Source: Proteiniphilum sp. X52 (GTDB lineage Bacteria > Bacteroidota > Bacteroidia > Bacteroidales > Dysgonomonadaceae). From it: a stretch of DNA of 64,000 bases. Positions 28,053 to 36,733 of this stretch are shown one piece after another (position 1 is the stretch's first letter; each line of letters starts with the position of its first letter). The notes below the pieces were generated by a model. The model did not search any database. It was not told the DNA's origin and worked only from the letters and a program-made list of their open reading frames with translations. The translations under genes and the position numbers were made by a program. Location: the NCBI RefSeq assembly GCF_003712195.1, contig NZ_RDSD01000017.1, forward strand, positions 30,394-94,393. The letters are read 5' to 3'.

Positions 28053-28075
28053 GCCGGGAGATAGCGGTTCCCGGC
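28053..28075 (-). terminator. Putative terminator between GH43 and aldose epimerase genes
   Basis: GCCGGGA and TCCCGGC form a 7-bp GC-rich stem with a short loop, about 90 bp past the GH43 stop. On the minus strand it is followed after a few bases by an A/T-rich stretch with TTTTT. It may separate galM expression from the rest of PUL B. Confidence 0.4.
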
Positions 28076-28165
28076 ATCGAGAATTGAAATCGGGGATCGA
28101 AGGCGACTCAGATAGCGCAACCTTAGTGATCACGGTTATCATGCTCGTTTCATACAAAACTTATC

Positions 28166-29173
28166 TTATTTGAATAGGGGTTTTTCGGCTTCAAAAGAGG
28201 GGCTTCCCCCTTCAATATAAGGCCAGTGGTTATCCCAACGCACCTGATCCATTACCAGCACCCGCCCTTTGGGATTATCCACGGATACAGCGTGATAGAA
28301 GATCCAGTCCTGACCTTTTGAATCCTGCACAATCTCCGAGTTATGCCCTGTTCCCACAAATTTCTGATTTTTTTGGATAATTATTTCATGATGGTTATCC
28401 ATCATCGGCCTGCCCTGCTTGTCAAGATAAGGGCCGAAAAGATTATCGGAGCGACCTGCCACAGTGGTATAGGTGCTGTTGAGTCCTTCACAGCAGGATC
28501 CGGTAGAGGCAAACATATAATAGTAACCGTTCCGTTTGTGTATATACACTCCTTCGTACGCTGTCCCGGCCACCTGTTGTTTCTCTGCTCCCGGCTTCAG
28601 GGAAAGGCCATCGTCCGAAAGTTCAATGGCATAAATGCCGCGGAAACTTCCCCAAAAGAGATATTTCTTCCCTTCCTCATCGATATAAAAAGGATCGATA
28701 GAGTTTTGCACATTGATCTCGTTGCTGCGGAAAAGCTTGCCGTGATCGGTATAAGGTCCTTCGGGCTTATCCGCTGTCGCAACACCGATGCCGCATGTCC
28801 ATTCGCCACCCCAGACCGACATGGAATAGTACAGCACATACTTTCCGTCGATGAAATTGATATCGGGTGCCCACAATCCGCCATTGGGTTCAAACGTGGG
28901 GCGGGTCGCATTGGTAAATGCGGTGCCTGTCATTTCCCAGTTGACCAGATCTTCAGAACGGTGAATAGGTATGTTCCTGATATCTTCTGTTGCAAAGAGA
29001 TAGAAATAACCGTCATCCGCCCGTAGAATGGTGGGATCAGGAAGACTGTAATTAACTACGGGATTTTTATAAAGGTTCTCTTTACCATTAACAGGTTTAT
29101 TATCTACCGGTTCAACACTTTTACATGAAGTAAATGCGGTGATTATAAAAAGAAATGTAATTAAGCGAATCAT
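28166..29173 (-). CDS. GH43 family arabinanase/arabinofuranosidase-like lipoprotein
   Basis: The 335-residue protein has a lipoprotein signal (AFTSC, Cys17) and an intact five-bladed propeller. Asp46 in LPDPT is the catalytic base, Asp160 in NSIDPFYID modulates the acid, and Glu207 in AYEGVYI is the catalytic acid. GGLWAPDINFIDGKYVLYYS is the typical second-blade motif. GH43 enzymes cut alpha-L-arabinofuranosyl or beta-xylosyl links; this subfamily looks like arabinan-active members, but substrate specificity is inferred. It belongs to PUL B, 10 bp beyond the small lipoprotein gene found at 29184. Confidence 0.92.
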   Translation of the reverse strand: MIRLITFLFIITAFTSCKSVEPVDNKPVNGKENLYKNPVVNYSLPDPTILRADDGYFYLFATEDIRNIPIHRSEDLVNWEMTGTAFTNATRPTFEPNGGLWAPDINFIDGKYVLYYSMSVWGGEWTCGIGVATADKPEGPYTDHGKLFRSNEINVQNSIDPFYIDEEGKKYLFWGSFRGIYAIELSDDGLSLKPGAEKQQVAGTAYEGVYIHKRNGYYYMFASTGSCCEGLNSTYTTVAGRSDNLFGPYLDKQGRPMMDNHHEIIIQKNQKFVGTGHNSEIVQDSKGQDWIFYHAVSVDNPKGRVLVMDQVRWDNHWPYIEGGSPSFEAEKPLFK

Positions 29174-29183
29174 TTTTTATTTT

Positions 29184-29360
29184 TTAACGATTTTCCCTTT
29201 GATCAACAATGGTATAGCCACCCTCATCCGCGATGCAGACGAGGGTATTCTTTTCCCATTCAATGAAATAATCCTCACTTCCCTGATTTTCCTCACTTTG
29301 ACAAGTAATGAAAGTCAAAAACAGGAACAGAAATAGAATTATTTGCTTAATATGTTGCAT
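29184..29360 (-). CDS. 58-residue putative lipoprotein between GH2 and GH43 genes
   Basis: On the minus strand an ATG at 29360 is preceded by a good Shine-Dalgarno-like AGGAGAT and opens a 58-codon frame. Its product begins MQHIKQIILFLFLFL and has a lipobox ending in FITC (Cys20). An acidic domain with DYFIEWEKNTLV and ADEGGYTIVDQ follows, to a TAA at 29184. The start overlaps the last 22 bases of the GH2 gene out of frame, and the stop lies 10 bp before the GH43 ATG, exactly as in a tight operon. I do not recognise a family. The ribosome site, the lipobox and the packing make it a real small gene rather than chance, though it could be a remnant of a longer lipoprotein. Confidence 0.6.
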   Translation of the reverse strand: MQHIKQIILFLFLFLTFITCQSEENQGSEDYFIEWEKNTLVCIADEGGYTIVDQRENR

Positions 29361-31150
29361 ATCTCCTGATTCACTTTTCTCACTCTATCCTCATCCACTT
29401 TCAGCAGTTTCCTGTCATAAGTCAATAACCCGTTTACTTCGACTTCGACATCGGTAGTCTGGGTATACACAGCGGCGGAGAATCCCTGACGGATCAGTTG
29501 TTTCAGTTGTTCGGCATATTTGACATACTCATCGGTCACTTCTTTGGCACTGTTGAACTGTATATAACCCCAGTTGCGATCGGGTTCCCAGAGATGTTCC
29601 TTGTTAGCCCATCCGATCCCGCCATATTCACCAAGCACGGTAGCCCGTTGGGCATCGTAGAGATAGAGCTGGGGAGCAGGATATTGGTGCAGGTCGAGTA
29701 TATCCCCTACCGGATAGTGGTTACCACCGCTGGCCGGATTCACCAGGCGGGAGGGATCGTATTGCTTGGTCCATTCGGTAATCTCCCGGGTTTTGAATTG
29801 CCCCCACGCTTCATTAAAGGGCACCCACACACCTATCGACGGATAAGAATAGAGATAGTCCATAATCTCTTTCCATTCTTTACGGAAATTAGCTTCCGAC
29901 TCGGCGGAGCGCACCCTTTCCACACCGTCGAAATACTTTCGCATCTGCCATTCGGGCCCCCTGTCACCATTGGGCATATCCTGCCATACAATTATTCCGT
30001 GACGGTCGCAGTGTGTGTACCACCGTGCCGGTTCCACTTTCACATGCTTACGGATCATGTTGAAGCCGAGTTCCTTGGTTTTCAACACATCGTACTCCAA
30101 AGCCTCATCGGAAGGCGCGGTATAAAGTCCGTCGGGCCACCATCCCTGGTCGAGGGGGCCGAAATGGAAAAGATCTTTGTCATTGAGTTGCAAACGCACA
30201 ATTCCCTTATCGTCGCGCTTCATGGAATATTTACGCATAGCGGCATAACTTGCCACTTTATCGAGTTGCTTATTACCATCCCAAAGAGTAATCTCCAAGT
30301 CGTAGAGATGCGGACTGTCAGGCGACCAGAGTTTTACATTTTCCGGCATCGCGATCTCCACTGGCAGGTTATTGATGGCCTGTCCCGTCGCGACCACACG
30401 GGAGCCTTCCTTTACTTTCACCTCTATTTTGGCGGCAGAAGCGCGCCCATTAGTGATAGCCCGCACCGCTAACATATTTTTATCGACATCAGGCGTGATC
30501 CTGATATTTTCGATATGGGTTTCAGGCACCGGCTCCAGCCATACGGTCTGCCAGATCCCGGTCACGGGCGTATACCAGATACCTTCCGGTTTATTCACTT
30601 GTTTTCCGCGGGGTTGGTACCCCTCGTCAGTGGAATCCCACACTTTTACCACGAGTGTGTTATTGCCATTGACCAGTGCGGGAGTAATATCGAAAGAGAA
30701 AGGGGTATATCCACCGGTATGTTGTCCTACTTTCACACCGTTCACCCATACATCCGCTTTCCAGTCCACCGCCCCAAAATGGAGGAGTATCTTATGGTTT
30801 CTCCATTTGGACGGTACGGTAAACTCACGCTGATACCATAGTTCATTGTCGCTGCCCACCCTTTTTTGTACTCCCGAGAGGCTTGATTCTACGGCAAACG
30901 GCACCAGGATCTGGCCGTCGAAATGAGTCGGTTTTTGTTTTCCAACCGGAAGGATGGCATAATTCCACAACCCGTTAAGATTCTGCCATTCACCGCGCTC
31001 CATAATAGGTCTTGGATACTCCGGTAACACATTATCCACATCGATTTGTGTTGCCCACCGGGTTTTAATCTTGTCTCCAGCCGGTTGCCACTGGGCTGAG
31101 AGAGTAAAAGTTGCTACAAGTAAAACAAATAAAACTAGTTTCGATTTCAT
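29339..31150 (-). CDS. GH2 family glycoside hydrolase (PUL B)
   Basis: I prefer the Met at 31150 (MKSKLVLFVLL, 603 residues) because it starts a clean signal peptide; the frame opens at 31171. The protein has the GH2 sugar-binding jelly roll (about 50-210, VDWKADVWVNGVKVGQHTGGYTPF broken here only by reading), an Ig-like domain, and a TIM barrel. In the barrel Glu447 in VPFNEAWG is the likely acid/base and Glu508 in VLGEYGG the nucleophile. GH2 includes beta-galactosidases, glucuronidases, mannosidases and arabinosidases; the exact sugar is not readable. It is probably periplasmic and trims oligosaccharides imported by the PUL B transporter. Its end overlaps the small lipoprotein gene by 22 bp. 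Confidence 0.9.
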   Translation of the reverse strand: MKSKLVLFVLLVATFTLSAQWQPAGDKIKTRWATQIDVDNVLPEYPRPIMERGEWQNLNGLWNYAILPVGKQKPTHFDGQILVPFAVESSLSGVQKRVGSDNELWYQREFTVPSKWRNHKILLHFGAVDWKADVWVNGVKVGQHTGGYTPFSFDITPALVNGNNTLVVKVWDSTDEGYQPRGKQVNKPEGIWYTPVTGIWQTVWLEPVPETHIENIRITPDVDKNMLAVRAITNGRASAAKIEVKVKEGSRVVATGQAINNLPVEIAMPENVKLWSPDSPHLYDLEITLWDGNKQLDKVASYAAMRKYSMKRDDKGIVRLQLNDKDLFHFGPLDQGWWPDGLYTAPSDEALEYDVLKTKELGFNMIRKHVKVEPARWYTHCDRHGIIVWQDMPNGDRGPEWQMRKYFDGVERVRSAESEANFRKEWKEIMDYLYSYPSIGVWVPFNEAWGQFKTREITEWTKQYDPSRLVNPASGGNHYPVGDILDLHQYPAPQLYLYDAQRATVLGEYGGIGWANKEHLWEPDRNWGYIQFNSAKEVTDEYVKYAEQLKQLIRQGFSAAVYTQTTDVEVEVNGLLTYDRKLLKVDEDRVRKVNQEICNILSK

Positions 31151-31547
31151 AAGACAATATTCATTATTCACATTAAAGTCATAGGGAACTCGCGTTGAAT
31201 CATTATCCTTAGTGTAATAATCTTCCCGCTCATTTCATGTGGATATTATTTTAGAAACTGTTTTGAATTTTACGAGTAATTATTTCACGCTTGTTTTTTC
31301 ACTCTTTCATATTGTTTTTGCCCTTTTTCGCGCCTTTGAACTTTCATTTCTTTTAAGTGGCCCGCCACATTTCAATCAATGAAAATCCAAATCCATCAAA
31401 AAATGGCTACAAAACAATGGATGAAAAAATTCAAAACAACTTCTAAATAAAATTATAATTTTGAGTTTACGAAAATAGATGTTTATAAATAAACAAAAAA
31501 GTACAAATTAGTCAAAAAGTAAAAATATAATCTCATTCTGACTTCTT
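31151..31547 (-). other. Non-coding stretch between hybrid regulator and GH2 gene
   Basis: There are 397 bp without a supported gene. The DNA is very AT-rich and should contain the promoter of the GH2-GH43 unit, since no other upstream gene on this strand reads into it without first crossing the regulator gene. I see no TAnnTTTG box on the minus strand and no strong hairpin. Confidence 0.5.
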
Positions 31548-34500
31548 TTATTCAAAATCTTTGGGTAAAACCCCGAATTGCTGTTGAAAACACTTGGTGA
31601 AGTAAGAAGGTGAATTAAATCCAACCATATAACTGATCTCATTTACTTTGTAAACTTTTTCCTTGAGCAACTGTGCCGCTTTTTTCAGACGCTCCACCCT
31701 GATATATTCGTTAGGGGTCAGATCCAGCACACCTTTTATTTTCCGGTAAAAACTGGCACGGCTCATATTGAACTGTCCCGATATATCTTCCACAATAAAT
31801 TCGGAATTGTCGATATTTTCCTGTACGATGGCATGTAGTTTTTTAACAAATTCTTCATCCGATTTGGTACGTACTATGCTGTTGGCGCCGATAAACGGAT
31901 TTTTCAGAAATGTTTCGCGTAGTTTTTCCCGGTTCTGCAGCAGATTGGCGATCTGCGCCATCAGCACTTCCAAAGAAAAGGGTTTATCGATATAGGCATC
32001 GGCGCCTGTCTCAAATCCCTGTACTTTGGATTCTACATTTACTTTTGCCGTGAGCAGTATCACCGGTATATGGCTGAATTCAACATCGAGTTTCACCCTC
32101 TTGGTCAGTTCCAGACCATCCATTTCTGGCATCATAATATCGCTCACAATAAGACTCACATTTTCCTCACGGAGTATTTCCAGGGCCTGTATCCCGTTTT
32201 CCGCCGTCTTTATATGATAATGTGACGAGAGAAACTTTTCTTCAAACCGCAACAATTCCACATCATCGTCGACCAAAAGTATGGTATAAGCCGCTACCGT
32301 TTTTTCAACATGTGTATCCGGCTCCCTTTTTCCCAATTCTCTCGCTGGTTCAGATACAGCTTTATCGGTCTCACCAACCGGCAGTGTGAGGTGAAAAAGA
32401 ATCCATTCATCGTCATTTTCCAAAACCAGATTTCCTTTATGCAGTTCAGCCAAAGATTTGGAAAGGGCCAACCCGATACCTGTGCCCGCAGTTTTACCAT
32501 CTTTCTCCTTATCGAGATGCACAAAAGGTTTGAAGATCTCCTCCCTGTATTCATCCGGAATTTTCTCTCCGTCGTTTTCCGTAAGCAGATGAAACATGCC
32601 GTTCTGTTCATCGGTTGAAATATACGCCTTCATCCGCACACAGCTATCGCAATACTTAATGGCATTGTTCACCAAATTACTGACTATCTTCAGGAAAGCT
32701 TCTTTGTCAAGCAGCATAAAGATATCATTATCAGGCAGATCAAGTTCAAAGGTCAAATTACGTTGCCTCGCCAGAGGGGTGAACCGCAGAAATGTCTCCC
32801 TGATCAGTCCCGAAGCATTCTGCCTGCGGAGGTTCAGAGAATAAGCATCCGATTCGGTCTTGCGGAAATCCAACAACTGATTGGCCAGATTGAGCAGTCT
32901 ATCGGTATTCTTACTCATAATTTGAAGGTTCTCCTTTATGTTATCGGAGACCTCTCCAGTCATGATCACATGATCGAGTGGCGCTTTAATTAATGACAAA
33001 GGTGTGCGTATCTCATGTGCCACGTTGGTGAAAAAATCGATCTTCGACCGGTATAATTCCCGTTCTTTCTCATTCTCAAATATCCTCATTTTACGTCGTT
33101 GGACACGTTGTTCACGCATCTTTAAAACACGGAATAAGAGTATCATTGAAAATGCAACCAGCAAGAAATAAATTAAATAAGCCCATCCGCTTAACCAGAA
33201 TGGCGGACGTATCTGAATGGCAAGCGTCTTTATATTCGCCGCATTTTCATTTTCTTCATCTCCATTCAATTTGACTATAAGCCTGTATTTCCCCGGCATC
33301 AGATTTGAATATATGATATCTTGTTTATCCTTTACACGAATCCACTCTTTATCAAACCCTTCCAGTTTATATAAGATATTATTGGCATTCAAGTTGGAAT
33401 AGTTGAGCACGGCATATTCCAATCTGAAAGAATTCTTATTGTAGGGCAAGATCAATTCATTGGCATAGAGAATACTTCCCTTCAATAATGATCTTTCGTC
33501 GGCGGGACTTACCCGCTCATTTTTCACAAATAACTCCGTAAAGACAATGGGTACGTCAAGTTTTGTTTCACTAAAAGCGGAAGGATTAAAACGGACAAAA
33601 CCATCGGTGGAACCGAAATAGATCGTCCCATCGGATGCCTTGTAACTCGATTTATAATTGAACTGATTGGTTTTTAACCCATTATCCACCGTGTAATTTC
33701 TGAAAGTTCCCGATAAAGGATTATAACAGACAAGCCCTGAATTAGTGGAGAGCCATAAATTGGCATCATCATCCTCCACTATTTGATACACCACGTCGTT
33801 GGGCAATCCCTTGGCACTGTTGAATGTAATAAATTCTTCAGTCTGTTTATCGAAGCGATAAAATCCTCCGCCTTCCGTGGTAACCCACAACCGTTTCCGG
33901 CTATCCTCAAAAACGCTTGTCAACTTATTGTATAACCTGTTTCTTGCACCGGAAGGATCATACAGGAAAACATCCCACTCACGGGTAGAAGGGTCATACC
34001 GGTAGAGTCCCTTGGTAAAGGTAGACACCCATATCTTCCCATCCGTGTCTTCAAAAATATCCTGAATATAAATTCCCTGAAATTCCTCAATACGGGTAAA
34101 GTTGTCTTCGTTATAATTATAAATATTCAACCCGGAGAGGTTGCCTATCCACAATGTATTCTGACGGTCTTTATGGATGGCAAAAGTACTGTTATGGCTG
34201 ATGGAGTTGGGGGCTTCAGAATGGAGGTAAGTAACCAACTCTCCTGTTGTCAGGTTATAACGGTTCAATCCTTTCGAAAAGGTGCCAATCCATAAATAAT
34301 CTCCATCAGCATACAGGGCATGAATATTCGTATAGAGCGATTGCAAGGGGGGCGGTAACGGCAAAAACTCCTTCCTCGCCGGATCGAACAAATTCAAGCC
34401 GTTATCTTCCGTGCCTATCCACATTTTCCCGTCGGGAGCGCTGCAGAACTCACGCACACGGCGGCCTTGCATACGGTTATCCTGTGCCACAGGATAGAAT

Positions 34501-35555
34501 AATTCGAATTGATTGTAATGATTGGAATAATAATCGACCCCTCCAAAAAACGAGCCGATCCAGATTCCTCCCTCCCGGTCTTTATAAATGGAATAAATCG
34601 CGTTGTCGGATAAGGAGTATGGGATATACCTGTTGTGACGGAGATTGTCGACTTCTCCGGTTTCAGTATTATAGATATACAATCCCGACTCACTACCGAT
34701 CCAGATCGTCTGCGGATCAATCCTTGCCAGACACCGGGCAAATATCGGCTCGCCATATGCGTCTTCATCCAATAAAACACGATGGGTCATATTGACCGTA
34801 TTCACACTTATGACACCTTTCGCGGAAGAAGCGATCAGCAGCTGGTTATACTCATCTGCCACCACTTTCCATATCTCCCCTGTATTATACACCAGATCTT
34901 CGTCGTCTCTCAGGCGATGCTCGGAAACCTCTCCCGTCTTTTTATTGATCCGGATAAAAGGCAGATTATACGGAAACGCCCAGATGTGTCCGTCCCGGCC
35001 GAGACAAAGACTTATCATTCTCATTCCTCCCGGGCTCTGGGGTATAGGATAATAGGAAAGCGTGTCAGCCTTGGAATTATAACAAAAAACACCCTTTTCC
35101 TCCACCGAAATCCACATGTCACCGTCGTTATCCAACAAAATATCGCTGACAACTCCATCCATTGACACATGGTCGGCCGGAGTCTTTTCGAAACGGTTGA
35201 ACTCCTCACTACGGGGGTTATAAATATAGATCCCGTCATCAGTCCCTACCCAGAGGTTATCATTTGTATCCTGAAGAATACGGTGGAACACATTGTCACG
35301 CAGGTTTCCACCGGGAGAGAATTTAAAGATTTTGAATGAAGTGCCGTCGAACCGGTTCAAACCGTCTTTTGTACCGAACCACATAAATCCCTGGTTATCC
35401 TGAAAAATGGTAAAGACGGTGTTCTGAGACAACCCGTTATTGATATTGTAATGCTTGAAGGAGTAGCCTGGTAAACAGAATAACTCTCCGCAGTTCATCA
35501 TAAAAATAATGAACAACAAAGTGATGGGGTAAAAATTCTGTTTCCCTTTTTTCAT
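31548..35555 (-). CDS. Hybrid two-component system regulator (HTCS) of PUL B
   Basis: I take the Met at 35555 (MKKGKQNFYPITLL) as the start, giving 1335 residues; the frame runs back to 35606. The order of parts is a signal peptide, then propeller repeats with MWFGT, LWVGTDDG and MWIGTEDN signatures, a Y_Y_Y domain (YSNLMPGKYRLIVKLN), a membrane helix, and HisKA with His847 in VAHEIRTPLSLIK. The HATPase has NLVNNAIKYCD and GTGIGLALSKS. The receiver domain has Asp1139 in VSDIMMPEMDG, and a C-terminal AraC helix-turn-helix ends in VGFNSPSYFTKCF. It would sense a periplasmic oligosaccharide and activate PUL B. It lies on the same strand as the operon, between the two GH43 genes, rather than divergently as in PUL A. 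Confidence 0.95.
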   Translation of the reverse strand: MKKGKQNFYPITLLFIIFMMNCGELFCLPGYSFKHYNINNGLSQNTVFTIFQDNQGFMWFGTKDGLNRFDGTSFKIFKFSPGGNLRDNVFHRILQDTNDNLWVGTDDGIYIYNPRSEEFNRFEKTPADHVSMDGVVSDILLDNDGDMWISVEEKGVFCYNSKADTLSYYPIPQSPGGMRMISLCLGRDGHIWAFPYNLPFIRINKKTGEVSEHRLRDDEDLVYNTGEIWKVVADEYNQLLIASSAKGVISVNTVNMTHRVLLDEDAYGEPIFARCLARIDPQTIWIGSESGLYIYNTETGEVDNLRHNRYIPYSLSDNAIYSIYKDREGGIWIGSFFGGVDYYSNHYNQFELFYPVAQDNRMQGRRVREFCSAPDGKMWIGTEDNGLNLFDPARKEFLPLPPPLQSLYTNIHALYADGDYLWIGTFSKGLNRYNLTTGELVTYLHSEAPNSISHNSTFAIHKDRQNTLWIGNLSGLNIYNYNEDNFTRIEEFQGIYIQDIFEDTDGKIWVSTFTKGLYRYDPSTREWDVFLYDPSGARNRLYNKLTSVFEDSRKRLWVTTEGGGFYRFDKQTEEFITFNSAKGLPNDVVYQIVEDDDANLWLSTNSGLVCYNPLSGTFRNYTVDNGLKTNQFNYKSSYKASDGTIYFGSTDGFVRFNPSAFSETKLDVPIVFTELFVKNERVSPADERSLLKGSILYANELILPYNKNSFRLEYAVLNYSNLNANNILYKLEGFDKEWIRVKDKQDIIYSNLMPGKYRLIVKLNGDEENENAANIKTLAIQIRPPFWLSGWAYLIYFLLVAFSMILLFRVLKMREQRVQRRKMRIFENEKERELYRSKIDFFTNVAHEIRTPLSLIKAPLDHVIMTGEVSDNIKENLQIMSKNTDRLLNLANQLLDFRKTESDAYSLNLRRQNASGLIRETFLRFTPLARQRNLTFELDLPDNDIFMLLDKEAFLKIVSNLVNNAIKYCDSCVRMKAYISTDEQNGMFHLLTENDGEKIPDEYREEIFKPFVHLDKEKDGKTAGTGIGLALSKSLAELHKGNLVLENDDEWILFHLTLPVGETDKAVSEPARELGKREPDTHVEKTVAAYTILLVDDDVELLRFEEKFLSSHYHIKTAENGIQALEILREENVSLIVSDIMMPEMDGLELTKRVKLDVEFSHIPVILLTAKVNVESKVQGFETGADAYIDKPFSLEVLMAQIANLLQNREKLRETFLKNPFIGANSIVRTKSDEEFVKKLHAIVQENIDNSEFIVEDISGQFNMSRASFYRKIKGVLDLTPNEYIRVERLKKAAQLLKEKVYKVNEISYMVGFNSPSYFTKCFQQQFGVLPKDFE

Positions 35556-35721
35556 AATGATTATTCTATTTTTCCCTTCAGGGGTATTGAACTCCCAAAT
35601 AATCATACTCTTCTGTGTAATGTTTTACAGGCTCGTTTCATTGCACTAAGGGCACAAAACACCTTCCATATATTCCGGAAACCATTCAAAAGTTTTCCGA
35701 CAACAAGATAAGCAAAAATTT

Positions 35722-36675
35722 TTATTCAGCCAGTACCGGTATCTCGTATTGTTCTTCGATATACATCTTATCCACGCCATCGACCTTTTCAAATCCGGCT
35801 CTTCCGATATACATTTTTCTTGGATGAATATTATTTTCATCATGGTGCGCGTGGAAGACAATACGTAGATCGCCTTCTTTGTCCCAGAACATCGCACTAT
35901 GCCCTACGCCAACCAGATCTCCGGGTTTTTGCAAGAGGGGATTGTCCGGATATTTTGTCCATTCCCCGAAAATATCTGTAGCGGTGGCACAGCCGATCCC
36001 GTAAAACTGGCTTTCATAACTGTTTGCAGAGTAAGTCATATAGTATATTCCATTGTGCTTCACAATAAAAGCTCCTTCATTGACCCGGGGCCAGACCTGT
36101 TCCCACTCCTGAGAAACATGAATACAGGGATGCAATGTTTCCGTTTTGATGGTCATCAGATCCTCTTCCAATTCTGCAACCCAGATATTTAAACCATCGT
36201 TGAACCGGTCAAAAAACAGATATGGTTTGCCATCGTCATCAATAAACAGTGAATTATCAATCGTTTTTTCACCTTCGAGCATGGGTTTTTGAACAGGTTG
36301 TTTAAAAGGTCCAAAAGGTGAATCTGCTATTGCAACACACATGTGTTCTTCAGCCGAATAATACATGTAAAACTTTCCGTTGACATAATAGACTTCCGGT
36401 GCCCAAAACCATCTGTCACCATATGAATTATCTTTATGCAGAGCCAGTTCCGACGCTTTTTTCCACTCTTTCAAATCATCCGATGTATATACTTCAATTC
36501 CGTCATTGGCATTGGTGCCGTAAGCATAATAGACATCATCGTGTAACATAATGAACGGGTCGGCCAATCTTACGGGGGCTGGATTATGGATAGTCTCTTC
36601 CGGTTTATCAGTTCCTTTACAGGACGACACTACGACAAAGAAACATATAAACAGCAGATACCGGTATTTTTTCAT
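35722..36675 (-). CDS. GH43 family glycosidase lipoprotein (PUL B, second copy)
   Basis: The 317-residue protein has a lipoprotein signal (VVVSSC, Cys19) and a complete GH43 propeller. Asp39 in RLADPFIM is the base, Asp140 in TIDNSLFID the pKa modulator, and Glu200 in VNEGAFIV the acid. WFWAPEVYYVNGKFYMYYS marks blade two. It differs clearly in sequence from the other intact GH43 at 28166, so it is a separate subfamily rather than a duplication. Likely substrates are arabinofuranosyl or xylosyl side chains. It follows susD, separated by a strong hairpin with a T-run that would lower its expression relative to the transporter genes. Confidence 0.92.
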   Translation of the reverse strand: MKKYRYLLFICFFVVVSSCKGTDKPEETIHNPAPVRLADPFIMLHDDVYYAYGTNANDGIEVYTSDDLKEWKKASELALHKDNSYGDRWFWAPEVYYVNGKFYMYYSAEEHMCVAIADSPFGPFKQPVQKPMLEGEKTIDNSLFIDDDGKPYLFFDRFNDGLNIWVAELEEDLMTIKTETLHPCIHVSQEWEQVWPRVNEGAFIVKHNGIYYMTYSANSYESQFYGIGCATATDIFGEWTKYPDNPLLQKPGDLVGVGHSAMFWDKEGDLRIVFHAHHDENNIHPRKMYIGRAGFEKVDGVDKMYIEEQYEIPVLAE

Positions 36676-36692
36676 CTCTATTGTAATTTAAA

Positions 36693-36724
36693 AAACCTTC
36701 CTGACCCGAAAGCCAGGAAGGTTT
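36693..36724 (-). terminator. Intra-operon terminator/attenuator between susD and GH43
   Basis: On the minus strand AAACCTTCCTG and CAGGAAGGTTT form a perfect 11-bp stem with a 10-base loop, followed by TTTTTT. It begins 10 bp after the susD stop and ends 18 bp before the GH43 ATG. It should stop most transcription after susCD, with some read-through into the enzyme gene. Confidence 0.8.
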
Positions 36725-36733
36725 ATCATTAAT

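Noticed and set aside
35646..35897. 83-codon minus frame between the second regulator and GH43
   Set aside because: Mostly overlaps the GH43 C-terminus in another frame. It has a Cys-rich tail but no known motif or start signal.
28166..36675. Idea that the two intact GH43 genes of PUL B are a recent duplication
   Set aside because: Apart from the catalytic motifs their sequences differ throughout, so they belong to different subfamilies.
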